Below, one piece after another: positions 13,408 through 21,374 of a DNA stretch of 25,742 bases. The translations under genes were made by a program, and so were the position numbers. The notes under the pieces were generated by a model, which made no database searches, was not told where the DNA came from, and saw only the letters and a list, made by a program, of their open reading frames with translations. The stretch lies in IMG/VR virus record IMGVR_UViG_3300009425_000082, positions 1 to 25,742 of that record. One strand, 5' to 3'. Numbering within the stretch: the first letter of the stretch is position 1; each line of letters opens with the position of its first letter. This DNA is from a virus.

Positions 13408-14081
13408 TAGCGTGACTTAGCCGCGTCAATTTCATTCATCGTTTTTACGACAGATGGAAAATGAGCATGTACGATGTTCCAACACTGCCGAGCAACAACC
13501 ATATGCTCTTTCTGAGTACCATTAGTCATTCTCAATTGACAATAGTGTATCCAGCTCCGCAGAGAACCCGCCATATAAAGCGTGGTTTCTGTGTTTCCTT
13601 CTGGGAGAACTGCTCGGGCTTGCTCTTTGGCGATGCCATTATCTAGTGCCCATTCATATGCACTATTGGCATCAAAGATGACTTTAGCTTGCTTCATATT
13701 CCAATCTTCAGCCAACGCTTTGTCTGTATTCTCTACACTGTTTTGGCGATTCGACTTGTCTTGAAGCCGAGCCTCTCTTTGTGAAAAGGATGTACTGACA
13801 GCATAGCGTTGGCTGAATTCTTGAAATGCGAAAGACCGATGGCGTAATATTTGTCTTGATATATCACGGGTTGTAACAATTTCCATCGTCATTGACACCA
13901 TTTCAAACGGTGACCAATGATCGTTCTTAGCTAAATAACCAAGAAGTTTTGGTGCAGTCTTAGGATTGCTCTGATTCTCAGGATTACTAACTCTGGCGGC
14001 ATATGCAACTAACTCTTCAGCAGATGTACACCCCGTCATAGCACTTGGCTTTGAAACAGCAATTAAATTCACTTCACTCAT
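13407..14081 (-). CDS. thyX: flavin-dependent thymidylate synthase
   Basis: The 224-residue enzyme makes dTMP from dUMP with methylene-tetrahydrofolate and FAD/NADPH. The signature RHRx7S is at residues 80-90 (RHRSFAFQEFS), followed by QRY, and an arginine-rich C-terminal part (AGSLRSWIHYCQLR) holds substrate-contacting residues. Length is usual for ThyX. It supplies dTTP together with the dCMP deaminase and ribonucleotide reductase downstream, and is coupled to the next gene by TAATG. GAGAA before the ATG is a modest ribosome-binding site. It is read from the promoter at 14491-14519. Confidence 0.96.
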   Translation of the reverse strand: MSEVNLIAVSKPSAMTGCTSAEELVAYAARVSNPENQSNPKTAPKLLGYLAKNDHWSPFEMVSMTMEIVTTRDISRQILRHRSFAFQEFSQRYAVSTSFSQREARLQDKSNRQNSVENTDKALAEDWNMKQAKVIFDANSAYEWALDNGIAKEQARAVLPEGNTETTLYMAGSLRSWIHYCQLRMTNGTQKEHMVVARQCWNIVHAHFPSVVKTMNEIDAAKSR

Positions 14082-14108
14082 AATATATTCTCTAAAACTG
14101 GATTGATT

Positions 14109-14417
14109 TTACTTCTTAGTTGGTGCCTTTTTTGCTTTGGGCTTGCGTCCTTTGCGGGGCTTGCCTTTAACAGCATCTACAATATCGCCTGCCTGTGACG
14201 CGGTATCTTTTGCGGCATCAAGAACATCTTGTACTTCTTCCTTGACTCGCTTGACTCGGCGTTTTGTTTCAGTCTTAACGGCTTGTGTTGCTTCGTTTAT
14301 TGTATCAATGGTATCTTCAGCCTTTTCTCTAGCGTCATTTACATTGACAATACCGTCTTGATTGTAATCAAAGATGCTTAGAAACCAAGCCTTAAATCTT
14401 ATCCATAGTGCATTCAT
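14109..14417 (-). CDS. small EF-hand-type protein with helical basic tail
   Basis: The 102-residue protein starts with an amphipathic or weakly membrane-binding helix (MNALWIRFKAWFLSIF). A single EF-hand/dockerin-type loop follows, DYNQDGIVNVNDA, with D17, N19, D21, N25 and D28 at the calcium-ligand positions. Residues 29-80 are a long charged helix (KAEDTIDTINEATQAVKTE and on), and the end is lysine-rich (KGRKPKAKKAPTKK). I recall similar one-loop proteins in marine T4-like phages, without function. It is the first gene after the promoter hidden in the primase gene, ahead of thyX. A calcium-sensing or anchoring role is inference. Confidence 0.75.
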   Translation of the reverse strand: MNALWIRFKAWFLSIFDYNQDGIVNVNDAREKAEDTIDTINEATQAVKTETKRRVKRVKEEVQDVLDAAKDTASQAGDIVDAVKGKPRKGRKPKAKKAPTKK

Positions 14418-14426
14418 TCTATTCTC

Positions 14427-15446
14427 CTAACATTTTTTCCAAGTGGTAAATTTCATCTGAGCGCGTAAACCAACAAATGTATTTCTATTTATTATACTAG
14501 AAACTTCACTCTTTGTCAAGCCACTCAGCACCATTTCGTTTATATCTTTACCTTCTCCGGTACTCGGCCAGATACAAATCGAATACTTTAAGTCAATATA
14601 TTTACTCATCAACTTACATATTTCTTTGTTCTTTGGCTGATTATCAAACACGATTGTCAGCTTTTCTTTGGGCAGGCACAACTCTTCTATCTTACCAAAT
14701 GATGTGCCCGATACAGCCAATGCATTCTCCAGGAACAGACTGTCTAATTGACCTTCTACAATTGGTATTTGAAAGCTATCATTCACTGCGTCTAGACCAA
14801 ATACAGTAGGCGCATCTTCGTTGACTTTCACTACTATATATCTAAGTGCCTCGTCCCGCATACCACGCAATGCTACAGATTGTAGCTGACCATCTTTGGA
14901 GAAACATGGTATTGCCAAGCGAGGCTCATCAGTTACTATGCTGTCTTTGTACTTCTTATTGAGTTGGACGATATCCTTTATATTGTGGATATAGTACAGT
15001 CTATCATACTTATTCTTGGGGATAGCGCGGGATTCGCAGTATTTGACTGCTTCATGGTCATGTGGCAAGGTATCTAGTCTGTCCATGATACTATCTAAAA
15101 GACTCTTGGGTCTGAAATCTGGCTTGAAATCAGGTAAGACCGGCTTAGTGTGTGCCTTGAATTTTGACTGCCCATCTTTATATCTCTCAACGAGATATTC
15201 TTTGTATTCTAATGGGGCTACTTGCTTGAGGATGTTGCCGAAGTTCGTACCAGCATCACAATTGTGGCACTTGTAGAACATGTCATTACCTTTCTTGTAG
15301 AAGTATCCACGCATTTTGCGCTTGTTCTTCTGGGAGTCACCACAGATGGGACACCGTACATTGAAAAGATAATCGTCTTTGCGCTTGAACATCTCAAATC
15401 TATGAGAGATCATGGAAAGATACTTGACATCTAGGTATAAACTCAT
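14427..15446 (-). CDS. T4 gp61-type DNA primase
   Basis: The 339-residue primase synthesises RNA primers for lagging-strand replication, usually with a gp41-type helicase that is not in this window. The N-terminal zinc ribbon is CPICGD (C32, C35) and CHNCDAG (C60, C63). The TOPRIM core follows in the second half: IPIVEGQLDSLF (the Glu-containing strand), TSFGKIEEL, then TIVFDNQPKN with the acidic residue. It is preceded by a strong promoter (15472-15500). Its last codons contain another promoter (14491-14519). The protein ends MKFTTWKKC. Confidence 0.93.
   Translation of the reverse strand: MSLYLDVKYLSMISHRFEMFKRKDDYLFNVRCPICGDSQKNKRKMRGYFYKKGNDMFYKCHNCDAGTNFGNILKQVAPLEYKEYLVERYKDGQSKFKAHTKPVLPDFKPDFRPKSLLDSIMDRLDTLPHDHEAVKYCESRAIPKNKYDRLYYIHNIKDIVQLNKKYKDSIVTDEPRLAIPCFSKDGQLQSVALRGMRDEALRYIVVKVNEDAPTVFGLDAVNDSFQIPIVEGQLDSLFLENALAVSGTSFGKIEELCLPKEKLTIVFDNQPKNKEICKLMSKYIDLKYSICIWPSTGEGKDINEMVLSGLTKSEVSSIINRNTFVGLRAQMKFTTWKKC
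14491..14519 (-). promoter_or_regulatory. sigma70-type promoter inside the primase gene
   Basis: On the minus strand, TTGACA (14514-14519) and TATAAT (14491-14496) are 17 bases apart, both consensus. They lie within the primase 3' coding end. The expected start is near 14484, about 65 bases before the EF-hand gene, and this promoter can drive the thyX-nrdA-nrdB run. Confidence 0.8.
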
Positions 15447-15471
15447 TATATAATCCTGTCATTAAGTAGTT

Positions 15472-15500
15472 ATTATACTACAATGGCAGGGCTAAGTCAA
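15472..15500 (-). promoter_or_regulatory. sigma70-type promoter for the primase
   Basis: On the minus strand, TTGACT (15495-15500) and TATAAT (15472-15477) are 17 bases apart. They sit in the 60-base gap after the coiled-coil membrane-anchor gene, about 25 bases before the primase ATG. Confidence 0.82.
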
Positions 15501-15506
15501 TAGAAT

Positions 15507-15998
15507 TTAGTTGAAAATAGTGGCTAGTACTTCCATATTGCCGAGAATGATACCAGCTAGGGTGGCACCACCGATCAATATCCACTGCTTCTTCTCTAGA
15601 TTACGGATTCTTTCTTCAATCTTGTCGATTTCGTTATCCGTACTCATCTTATTGGAGCCCAACATTACCTTTATCTCGGAAATATGATCTTCCAATCTTT
15701 TATAGTCCTCACGAATCTCTTCTTTAATCTCTCGATTACCAGTAGATATTCGACTATGAAGCTCCTTATCGGATGCTTCTTGATCCTTACGTCTTTGTTC
15801 GACCAATTTGAAAAGGTCTCCAGTATCTTCTTGCGTTTGAGCGATCTTTTGCTCATGGACTGCTAACATCTTATTGATACTGTTTGAAACATCGCCCATC
15901 TTCTCTATTGCAAGATCGAGCCTAGAAAATAAGTCTGTCATAGACTGTACATTTTGTTCTAGAACAGCAATCTTAGTGTCAAGATTTGTTAAGGGCAT
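15507..15998 (-). CDS. coiled-coil protein with C-terminal membrane anchor
   Basis: The protein is 163 residues from ATG at 15998, where GGAAG lies 7 bases upstream. A further ATG at 16079 would add 27 residues inside the upstream gene. From the start (MPLTNLDTKIAVLEQNVQSM) nearly the whole protein is heptad-like coiled coil, with Lys/Glu-rich stretches. Near the end QWILIGGATLAGIILGNMEV forms a membrane segment. Comparable proteins occur in T4-like marine phages; the tail-anchored coil suggests a membrane-facing late role such as lysis or virion-membrane contact, but this is not shown. It overlaps the upstream gene by 20 bases. Confidence 0.75.
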   Translation of the reverse strand: MPLTNLDTKIAVLEQNVQSMTDLFSRLDLAIEKMGDVSNSINKMLAVHEQKIAQTQEDTGDLFKLVEQRRKDQEASDKELHSRISTGNREIKEEIREDYKRLEDHISEIKVMLGSNKMSTDNEIDKIEERIRNLEKKQWILIGGATLAGIILGNMEVLATIFN

Positions 15999-16506
15999 TA
16001 CGTTTCTTCCTACGATAGAGTGGTCTAAGTACCTGTTTGGTACCACCGGGTTCGCCTTTAGGTCCTGCACCAATCCCATCTATCGCACCGCCGCCTGCAT
16101 TATTTACAGCGACATCATCAGTGAGAAACATTCTAAAAGATACCATACCATGTTCTTCCAGTACAGATGCTTCTTTTATAACGTCCTCATCAGCCATGTA
16201 TAGTTCTAGTAAATTAAGATTATCCTCTGCTTCTTCACCGTGTTCTCTTAGTATAGCAATTGCGGCAGCGAATGTCAATAGTCTTCTGGCTTTATAATCC
16301 GGGGATTTTAAGAGTGCCTGTTTTACTTTTATAGTGAATCGAGTCAATAGAGTCCAAGCATTACGCTCTTCCTCAGAATTGGGGTTCTTTAGTTTTTTAC
16401 CATCTGCGTCAATGATGCCTAATTTATATGCATCAGTATCTTCTATCTTAGTTGCGAACAACCGAAGAATACGATATACGATCAATGCATCAATTGTTCT
16501 AGACAT
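15979..16506 (-). CDS. conserved T4-like phage protein (SRTIDA family)
   Basis: The protein is 175 residues from the ATG at 16506, which shares one base with the upstream stop (TGATG); AGGAAG lies 5 bases before it. It starts MSRTIDALIVYRILRL and continues TDAYKLGIIDADGKKL, a pattern I recall from a conserved protein of marine T4-like phages, always short and without assigned function. Helical residues 50-115 precede a glycine-rich linker (GGGAIDGIGAGPKGEPGG) and a basic end (RPLYRRKKRN). Its neighbours suggest a virion or assembly role. Confidence 0.78.
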   Translation of the reverse strand: MSRTIDALIVYRILRLFATKIEDTDAYKLGIIDADGKKLKNPNSEEERNAWTLLTRFTIKVKQALLKSPDYKARRLLTFAAAIAILREHGEEAEDNLNLLELYMADEDVIKEASVLEEHGMVSFRMFLTDDVAVNNAGGGAIDGIGAGPKGEPGGTKQVLRPLYRRKKRNALNKS

Positions 16507-16883
16507 CAAATCTTCCTAAGAATATTTATTATTTTAAAGTCGAGTGGGATGTCAGTATCTTTGACTCCGCCCGTTACTATCTGTTCCATTGGCATCCTAT
16601 TAAGGAATACCAAAAATGTTTTCAGTATGGGCCAGTGTCGCTCTTCAGTCTTGTAGAACAGCATTGTGGTAGCCGCCACGTCAAACACGTTGTACAAAAC
16701 GATTAAGTGATTGATTATTAGTCTATCACTTAAAACTTCAGAAGTCTCATATCTGTTGAATAGTCTCTTCAGATATTTAAATCGTTTTACATCGTCTTCA
16801 AAATCACTCATCCCAGTACATTCTGGGTTGTTGTAATTCTTTATTGCATATACTAAAAATGTGTCATCAGTCAATGTTATCAT
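16506..16883 (-). CDS. conserved T4-like phage protein, 125 residues
   Basis: The protein starts MITLTDDTFLVYAIKNYNNP. A basic helix follows (DDVKRFKYLKRLFNRYE), then a hydrophobic helical part (LIINHLIVLYNVFDVAATTM) and KTFLVFLNRMP. This arrangement matches my memory of a conserved hypothetical protein of marine T4-like phages that accompanies the SRTIDA-type gene, as it does here. The hydrophobic part contains polar residues and looks like a helical bundle, not a membrane segment. Function unknown. It follows the small structural gene after 17 bases, with only a weak ribosome-binding site. Confidence 0.75.
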   Translation of the reverse strand: MITLTDDTFLVYAIKNYNNPECTGMSDFEDDVKRFKYLKRLFNRYETSEVLSDRLIINHLIVLYNVFDVAATTMLFYKTEERHWPILKTFLVFLNRMPMEQIVTGGVKDTDIPLDFKIINILRKI

Positions 16884-16900
16884 TATTTAAAGATTCTTTT

Positions 16901-17344
16901 TTACACTACGGTTGCAGTACCACCTATAAAGTACCATTTACTACTAGTATATATGAGGGTTGCAGTATCACCATAGCCGTCAAAAGTGATTGACGAATGT
17001 GCCAACTGTGAATCTATCAATGCTAAAGTGCGACTTCCACTGTTGCCTGACATAATGATATGTTTAATCTGTCCCTCAACTCCAGCGACAATAGTTAAAT
17101 TGCCACTGTTGTCGGGATTATTGATTAAGGATGTTGAGTAAGCAACGGATACAGGACCCGCTCCAGTGAGAGTTTCTGAACTCGCTATTGCAAATGTTCC
17201 AGTGAAACTAGCAGGAGTAGCCACAGTAGCGAATACTTGCGCTACCGTGGCTTTCTTACTTTCTGAGCCTTGAACAACATATAACGAGTCAGTTCCATTA
17301 ACGGCTGTCACTGCTGGTAATTCGGATACTTTTGAATCAGCCAT
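16901..17344 (-). CDS. small virion structural or fibre-like protein
   Basis: The 147-residue protein starts MADSKVSELPAVTAVNGTDS and continues LYVVQGSESKKATVAQV. This KxSELPxxT...DxLYVV pattern is common at the N-terminus of phage tail-fibre, neck or decoration proteins. The rest is beta-rich, with many Thr, Ser and Gly and few charges, ending SSKWYFIGGTATVV, typical of a carbohydrate-free beta-sandwich. It follows the modular structural protein by 16 bases with an AAGGA ribosome-binding site. Virion location is inferred from family and neighbours. Confidence 0.78.
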   Translation of the reverse strand: MADSKVSELPAVTAVNGTDSLYVVQGSESKKATVAQVFATVATPASFTGTFAIASSETLTGAGPVSVAYSTSLINNPDNSGNLTIVAGVEGQIKHIIMSGNSGSRTLALIDSQLAHSSITFDGYGDTATLIYTSSKWYFIGGTATVV

Positions 17345-17360
17345 TTAAGTTTCGTCCTTA

Positions 17361-19172
17361 TTAATCAGGGATTTCAGTGTCATCAGCGGCATCGCCAGTA
17401 ATTCCGTTCTTGCTCATAGCACATAGAACTTCATACTGTACTCGTCCTGCTCGGGCACCCGTACCGACTGTACGCTTGATCCAACCAGTGTGAGATGCGG
17501 CTGAACTATTACCGCCACCAGCACCAAGTCCGATACTAGCAGTAGCAGTTGCAAGAGTCTCTGAGTCAAGTTCAAAATACTGTGCGTTGTTACCAGTACC
17601 AGTAAGATTGACAAGAGTTGCTTGTAACAGTGTGATACCAGTAGGTGTGCCAACAACAGTAGTCAACGCGCCACCGGCTTCAGTAGTCAATGTAAATCCA
17701 CTTACATTAGGTGAAGTACCAGTCACCGCAGATACTTTATAAATTGTACCAGTTGCGTATGAGTTGATTGATCCAGTTCCAGCGAAAGTGCCAGAAATCT
17801 GAACACGATCACCAACCGCGGCTGTGGCTGCGGCACAAGTGAATGCACCAGATGTGCTTGAAATTACAGGAGCAGTGATGTTAGTACCAGCAGACAATGC
17901 AAGAGTAGTAGCAAGACGGAATGCATCAGCAGTTGCACCAAGAGCAGACTTAAAGTATACAGTGTTATCAACAAGACCGGCAAGTGCAGTACCGCCACCA
18001 TCTTGATAACGTAACTTCTCGCCAGATGCTACAGCGTGGGCTGTGTATGCAATGCTTTCAGTTGCGATAGTTACACCGGAAGTCGGTATAGTGATGGTTG
18101 GCTTCTCAATAGTAACAGTAGGTACTGTGCCTGTGTAGCCAGAACCAACATCAGTAACAGTGATAGCTGAAACAACACTACCGGCAACAGCGGCTGTAGC
18201 AGTCGCAGTATCACCAGTAAATGTCTGTGCGTTGTTACCTTGTCCAGTTAATGCAACATTTGTACCGGCAACAGCATTGCTTACAGAGGAAGCAACTTTG
18301 ATCGTATCATTAGTGACTTTGATTACATAGTATGCGGTGCCATCAGTAAGACCAGCAAGTGCAGTACCACTACCGTCACCATAAGTCAGTTTGTCACCAG
18401 TAGTGAGTCCATGACTAGCAATTTCGATGATATTAGTAGCAATAGTAACTTTAGCGGCTGCTACAGTAATTGCGGCAGGTGCAGTAAGTGTAGCAGTCGG
18501 CACTTCTTGATAGTTTGTTCCAGCGTTTGCAACAGCAATAGAAACTACGTTGTCAGAACCGGCTACTAATTCACCAGAGTTGACACCGAAAATACTAGCG
18601 GCAGAAGTATTACTATCGAAACCACCAATTGTAGGCTTCTCACTGTAAGTATATTGTGCGGCAGTGAATGCTGTGATTGCAGTACCAGCATCTAGTGACT
18701 GTACAGTTGCTTTAGTAGTAGATTCAACACTAAGAATTTGAAATTGTTGTGTGAGTACAGTGATAACATCACCAACATTTGCTTCTGTTGAGAAGTTTGC
18801 CGAGCTTGCTCCAGTAGCAATTGCGCGAGTACCGGCAACTAATGCGAGAGTAAGTTTGTGTGAAGCACCAGAACCATCAGCTAATGTGATAACATCAGGT
18901 ACATTCTGAGTTGCCTTAGCTTCTGTGAGTGCTAATTGAACACTGTTAGTTGTTACGTTAGTTATAAAGTAGTTAGTAGTATCTACAATTCCTACTACTT
19001 GAGTACCACCGCCATCAACGTAATTGACTTTATCGCCTGTGCGAAAGCCATGTGCAGTTAAAGTAATGACGGAAGACGCCACTCCAGTTGCACCGTTGAA
19101 GGTAGCTGATACTGGCTGTATTGCTACAGTACCAGTACTTGTTTTATCGTCTGCTTTACCCCAGCCTGACAT
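17361..19172 (-). CDS. modular beta-repeat virion structural protein
   Basis: The 603-residue protein is rich in Ala, Thr, Gly and Val and very poor in Cys, Met and Trp. Three related modules occur at about residues 37-83, 248-295 and 373-421, each with an SHGLTTGDKL-type strand, a GGGTALAGLVD-type turn and a TxYFxxxVT-type strand. A second repeat (VSIAVANAGTNY at about 210 and VSAITVTDVGSGY at about 334) and a third (LTGQGNNAQTF, LTGTGNNAQYF) are interspersed. The C-terminal part (HTGWIKRTVGTGARAGRVQY, then DDTEIPD) is a conserved ending I recall from marine phage structural proteins. It is likely a capsid decoration, neck or fibre component. AGGAG precedes the ATG. Confidence 0.82.
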   Translation of the reverse strand: MSGWGKADDKTSTGTVAIQPVSATFNGATGVASSVITLTAHGFRTGDKVNYVDGGGTQVVGIVDTTNYFITNVTTNSVQLALTEAKATQNVPDVITLADGSGASHKLTLALVAGTRAIATGASSANFSTEANVGDVITVLTQQFQILSVESTTKATVQSLDAGTAITAFTAAQYTYSEKPTIGGFDSNTSAASIFGVNSGELVAGSDNVVSIAVANAGTNYQEVPTATLTAPAAITVAAAKVTIATNIIEIASHGLTTGDKLTYGDGSGTALAGLTDGTAYYVIKVTNDTIKVASSVSNAVAGTNVALTGQGNNAQTFTGDTATATAAVAGSVVSAITVTDVGSGYTGTVPTVTIEKPTITIPTSGVTIATESIAYTAHAVASGEKLRYQDGGGTALAGLVDNTVYFKSALGATADAFRLATTLALSAGTNITAPVISSTSGAFTCAAATAAVGDRVQISGTFAGTGSINSYATGTIYKVSAVTGTSPNVSGFTLTTEAGGALTTVVGTPTGITLLQATLVNLTGTGNNAQYFELDSETLATATASIGLGAGGGNSSAASHTGWIKRTVGTGARAGRVQYEVLCAMSKNGITGDAADDTEIPD

Positions 19173-19194
19173 ATTATTCTCCTAAGTTTTATTG

Positions 19195-21321
19195 TTAGAT
19201 GTGTTTTTTAAAGTGATCGTGTGATTGGTGAGCATGATCTTGCATCGCTTGTTTCTCGTGTGGCTTTCCATTTAGATATTTATTCAAGAATTTGGCAGCA
19301 TGTCCCTTAGGAATCTCATGTGATTTGCCATTCTGGAAAGTTACATGTTTACCGATACTAATGGCTTTTCGTAATTGAGGAACAATATGTTCTACTCCCT
19401 TATCTTTTTTGCCATCATGCTTCACATCAGGCTTGTCTTGCTTTGTAGGCGCTAATCCTTTAGAATCAGCGCGAGCATCAGCGGCAGCATCAGACGCCGC
19501 AGATTCTTTCATTGATTTTTTCTTATGATTCAGGTGACCTTCTGACATGAGAATTTTTACGTCACTGTCAGCAGTGTTAACCACATGAATGCCACTTTCA
19601 AACATAGTCTTGTACCAAGCAATATTTCCGTCTGCATCGGGTATAGAATGTTCACCGAGTAGAGGAGTTCCCTCACCAAAGCCTTCTTTGAATATTTTAG
19701 TTGCACATTGATGCTTGTCGCCTTCAAGTGCGCCATCAGCTACTCCATCCATTTTCTCTTCAGCGTAGACATGTCCACCAGCAACAGCTTTCTTAGCATC
19801 ACTCGTTGAACTGCGAGTGACTTTGCCAGTTTTAGGATCAGCAGTCATTGCAGTTTTAATGGGTGCTTTTCTGCCGGGTGCATTTCCTTTTTCTTTTGCT
19901 GCCTTTCGTCTAGCTTCGTTTTCAAGAAATCCTTCAAGCTGAGGATGAGTTGATTCGTTCTTAGCATCGTGATTGGCATCTACCTTGGCAAAGAATGCTT
20001 TCTTCTCTTCATTGGACATATCTGCCAATGTCTTGCCAGTAGCCTTTAACATTGCATCAAATTTATCTTTATAAGATTGCTTCTCTTTATCTGGAGCATC
20101 ATTATTTGCCATGTCATCGACTGATTCTTTTTTCATTGGTTTGACCTTATCCGGTTGCATGCCATCAGGATGTGCATTTTTAGTTCCTGCAGGTGGCTTG
20201 ACTCTCCACTTTATCGCTGTCTTACGCGGAGGTGAAGTATCATATGATTCATTATTCGTTCTTGACGCATTAAATTCGTCTTGGCGTGACTTAGCCAGTT
20301 TTGCAGCCGCGGCTTTCTTTGCATCGACTGGCTTAGCGAATCGATCTTTAGATACAGATAGTCCACTCTTCTTAGCATCAGTAGCCGAGATAGATGTGCC
20401 TTTAGGATAGTCTGTACTCTTCACACTTCTACTCTTCGCCTGATAGTCATTATACTCTTTACGTCTGCTATTATTGGCAGACTTTTCAGAAGGAGTCATT
20501 TGTGACACCGGCTTGTTGTATTCAGCAATATGCTCAACTTCTTCATTCTTAGACTTTGGTCCTGATTTCTTAGGAGTCTTAGAAGAGTATGTGTTCAATT
20601 CGTATGGATGGGTTCCACCTTTATTATACACTTGAGTGTGTATAGTATGTGAGTCACCAGTTTTGTGATGACTTGCAGGAACATTGACTGAAGTAGTCTT
20701 ACCGCTACCTGGCTTTTTGCTTCCAGTTCCAATGTGAGTCATTCTATCATCATCAGATACTTTTAAACCACTCTTAGCGTGGTGAGCATGTGCAGTGTTG
20801 ATTGCATCGGTGTAGCTTTTGTGATACAACTTATACGCTTCTTCAAGTTCGCCTTCTTCTTGCTCTGTGCATTCACAAGGATCGCACTCGCAATTTTCGC
20901 ACTCGCAATCGGTGCCTTCAGCTAAGTCTTCGTCATACACGAAATCATCTTCGCCGAAAAGATTCTCTACTTCTTCATCAGTGAGAAATTCATCTTCTGG
21001 ATCACCAAAAAGAGGATGCTCATTGTCTTCGTGCATTCCCTTATTTTTGTTCATCTGAGTCTTGGCGCGATTGAATACAGTATCGTCTCCAAGTACAATA
21101 AACATGAATGAATTCATTAAAGAGTTTACGGAGTCCCGTTCTTGAGGTGCTAACGCCTTTCCGCCATTTAATTTAGCAAGACCGCGTTTTAATATGGGTA
21201 ACTTGGATGCGGGCATTAGACCCTGACGGACAAGCATGTCAAGACGTTTGTCCATGTTTGCGTTTTCCATGATGGCACCGGTGCCATTTATGATATCTTT
21301 AATCGATCTTTCAATTGACAT
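19195..21321 (-). CDS. large hydrophilic virion-like protein with Cys cluster
   Basis: The 708-residue protein is mostly low-complexity and hydrophilic. Residues 1-95 are helical and ordered (RSIKDIINGTGAIM and on). An acidic stretch (about 98-160) contains six cysteines spaced CxC-xx-CxC-xx-CxC (C139 to C151). Long Lys/Ser/Asp-rich disordered segments follow, and the C-terminal end (SIGKHVTFQNGKSHEIPKGH, then AAKFLNKYLNGKPHEKQ) looks like a small folded module known to me from phage internal virion proteins. A late box (21356-21363) and GGAG precede the ATG. It may be an internal virion or scaffold protein; cleavage by a prohead protease is possible. The radical SAM gene lies directly upstream. 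Confidence 0.7.
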   Translation of the reverse strand: MSIERSIKDIINGTGAIMENANMDKRLDMLVRQGLMPASKLPILKRGLAKLNGGKALAPQERDSVNSLMNSFMFIVLGDDTVFNRAKTQMNKNKGMHEDNEHPLFGDPEDEFLTDEEVENLFGEDDFVYDEDLAEGTDCECENCECDPCECTEQEEGELEEAYKLYHKSYTDAINTAHAHHAKSGLKVSDDDRMTHIGTGSKKPGSGKTTSVNVPASHHKTGDSHTIHTQVYNKGGTHPYELNTYSSKTPKKSGPKSKNEEVEHIAEYNKPVSQMTPSEKSANNSRRKEYNDYQAKSRSVKSTDYPKGTSISATDAKKSGLSVSKDRFAKPVDAKKAAAAKLAKSRQDEFNASRTNNESYDTSPPRKTAIKWRVKPPAGTKNAHPDGMQPDKVKPMKKESVDDMANNDAPDKEKQSYKDKFDAMLKATGKTLADMSNEEKKAFFAKVDANHDAKNESTHPQLEGFLENEARRKAAKEKGNAPGRKAPIKTAMTADPKTGKVTRSSTSDAKKAVAGGHVYAEEKMDGVADGALEGDKHQCATKIFKEGFGEGTPLLGEHSIPDADGNIAWYKTMFESGIHVVNTADSDVKILMSEGHLNHKKKSMKESAASDAAADARADSKGLAPTKQDKPDVKHDGKKDKGVEHIVPQLRKAISIGKHVTFQNGKSHEIPKGHAAKFLNKYLNGKPHEKQAMQDHAHQSHDHFKKHI

Positions 21322-21355
21322 TACTTGTCTCCAAGAATTTGTTGTTTACTGTTAT

Positions 21356-21363
21356 TATTTATA
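21356..21363 (-). promoter_or_regulatory. T4-type late promoter box
   Basis: A perfect minus-strand TATAAATA lies in the 53-base gap after the radical SAM gene. The leader of about 30 bases carries GGAG before the ATG at 21321, as expected for a late structural gene. Confidence 0.72.
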
Positions 21364-21374
21364 AGAAATAAAGA

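Noticed and set aside
15979-16506. Possible collagen-like repeat (GAGPKGEPGG) in the SRTIDA-type protein
   Set aside because: Only two or three G-x-y units are present, which is too few for a collagen helix; it is treated as a linker.
16884-16900. T-rich run as a terminator after the small structural gene
   Set aside because: There is no GC-rich stem next to the T-run, and the next gene begins within 17 bases.
17361-19172. Repeats that could suggest a CRISPR array
   Set aside because: The repeats are degenerate, unevenly spaced and in frame within a coding gene; they encode protein modules.
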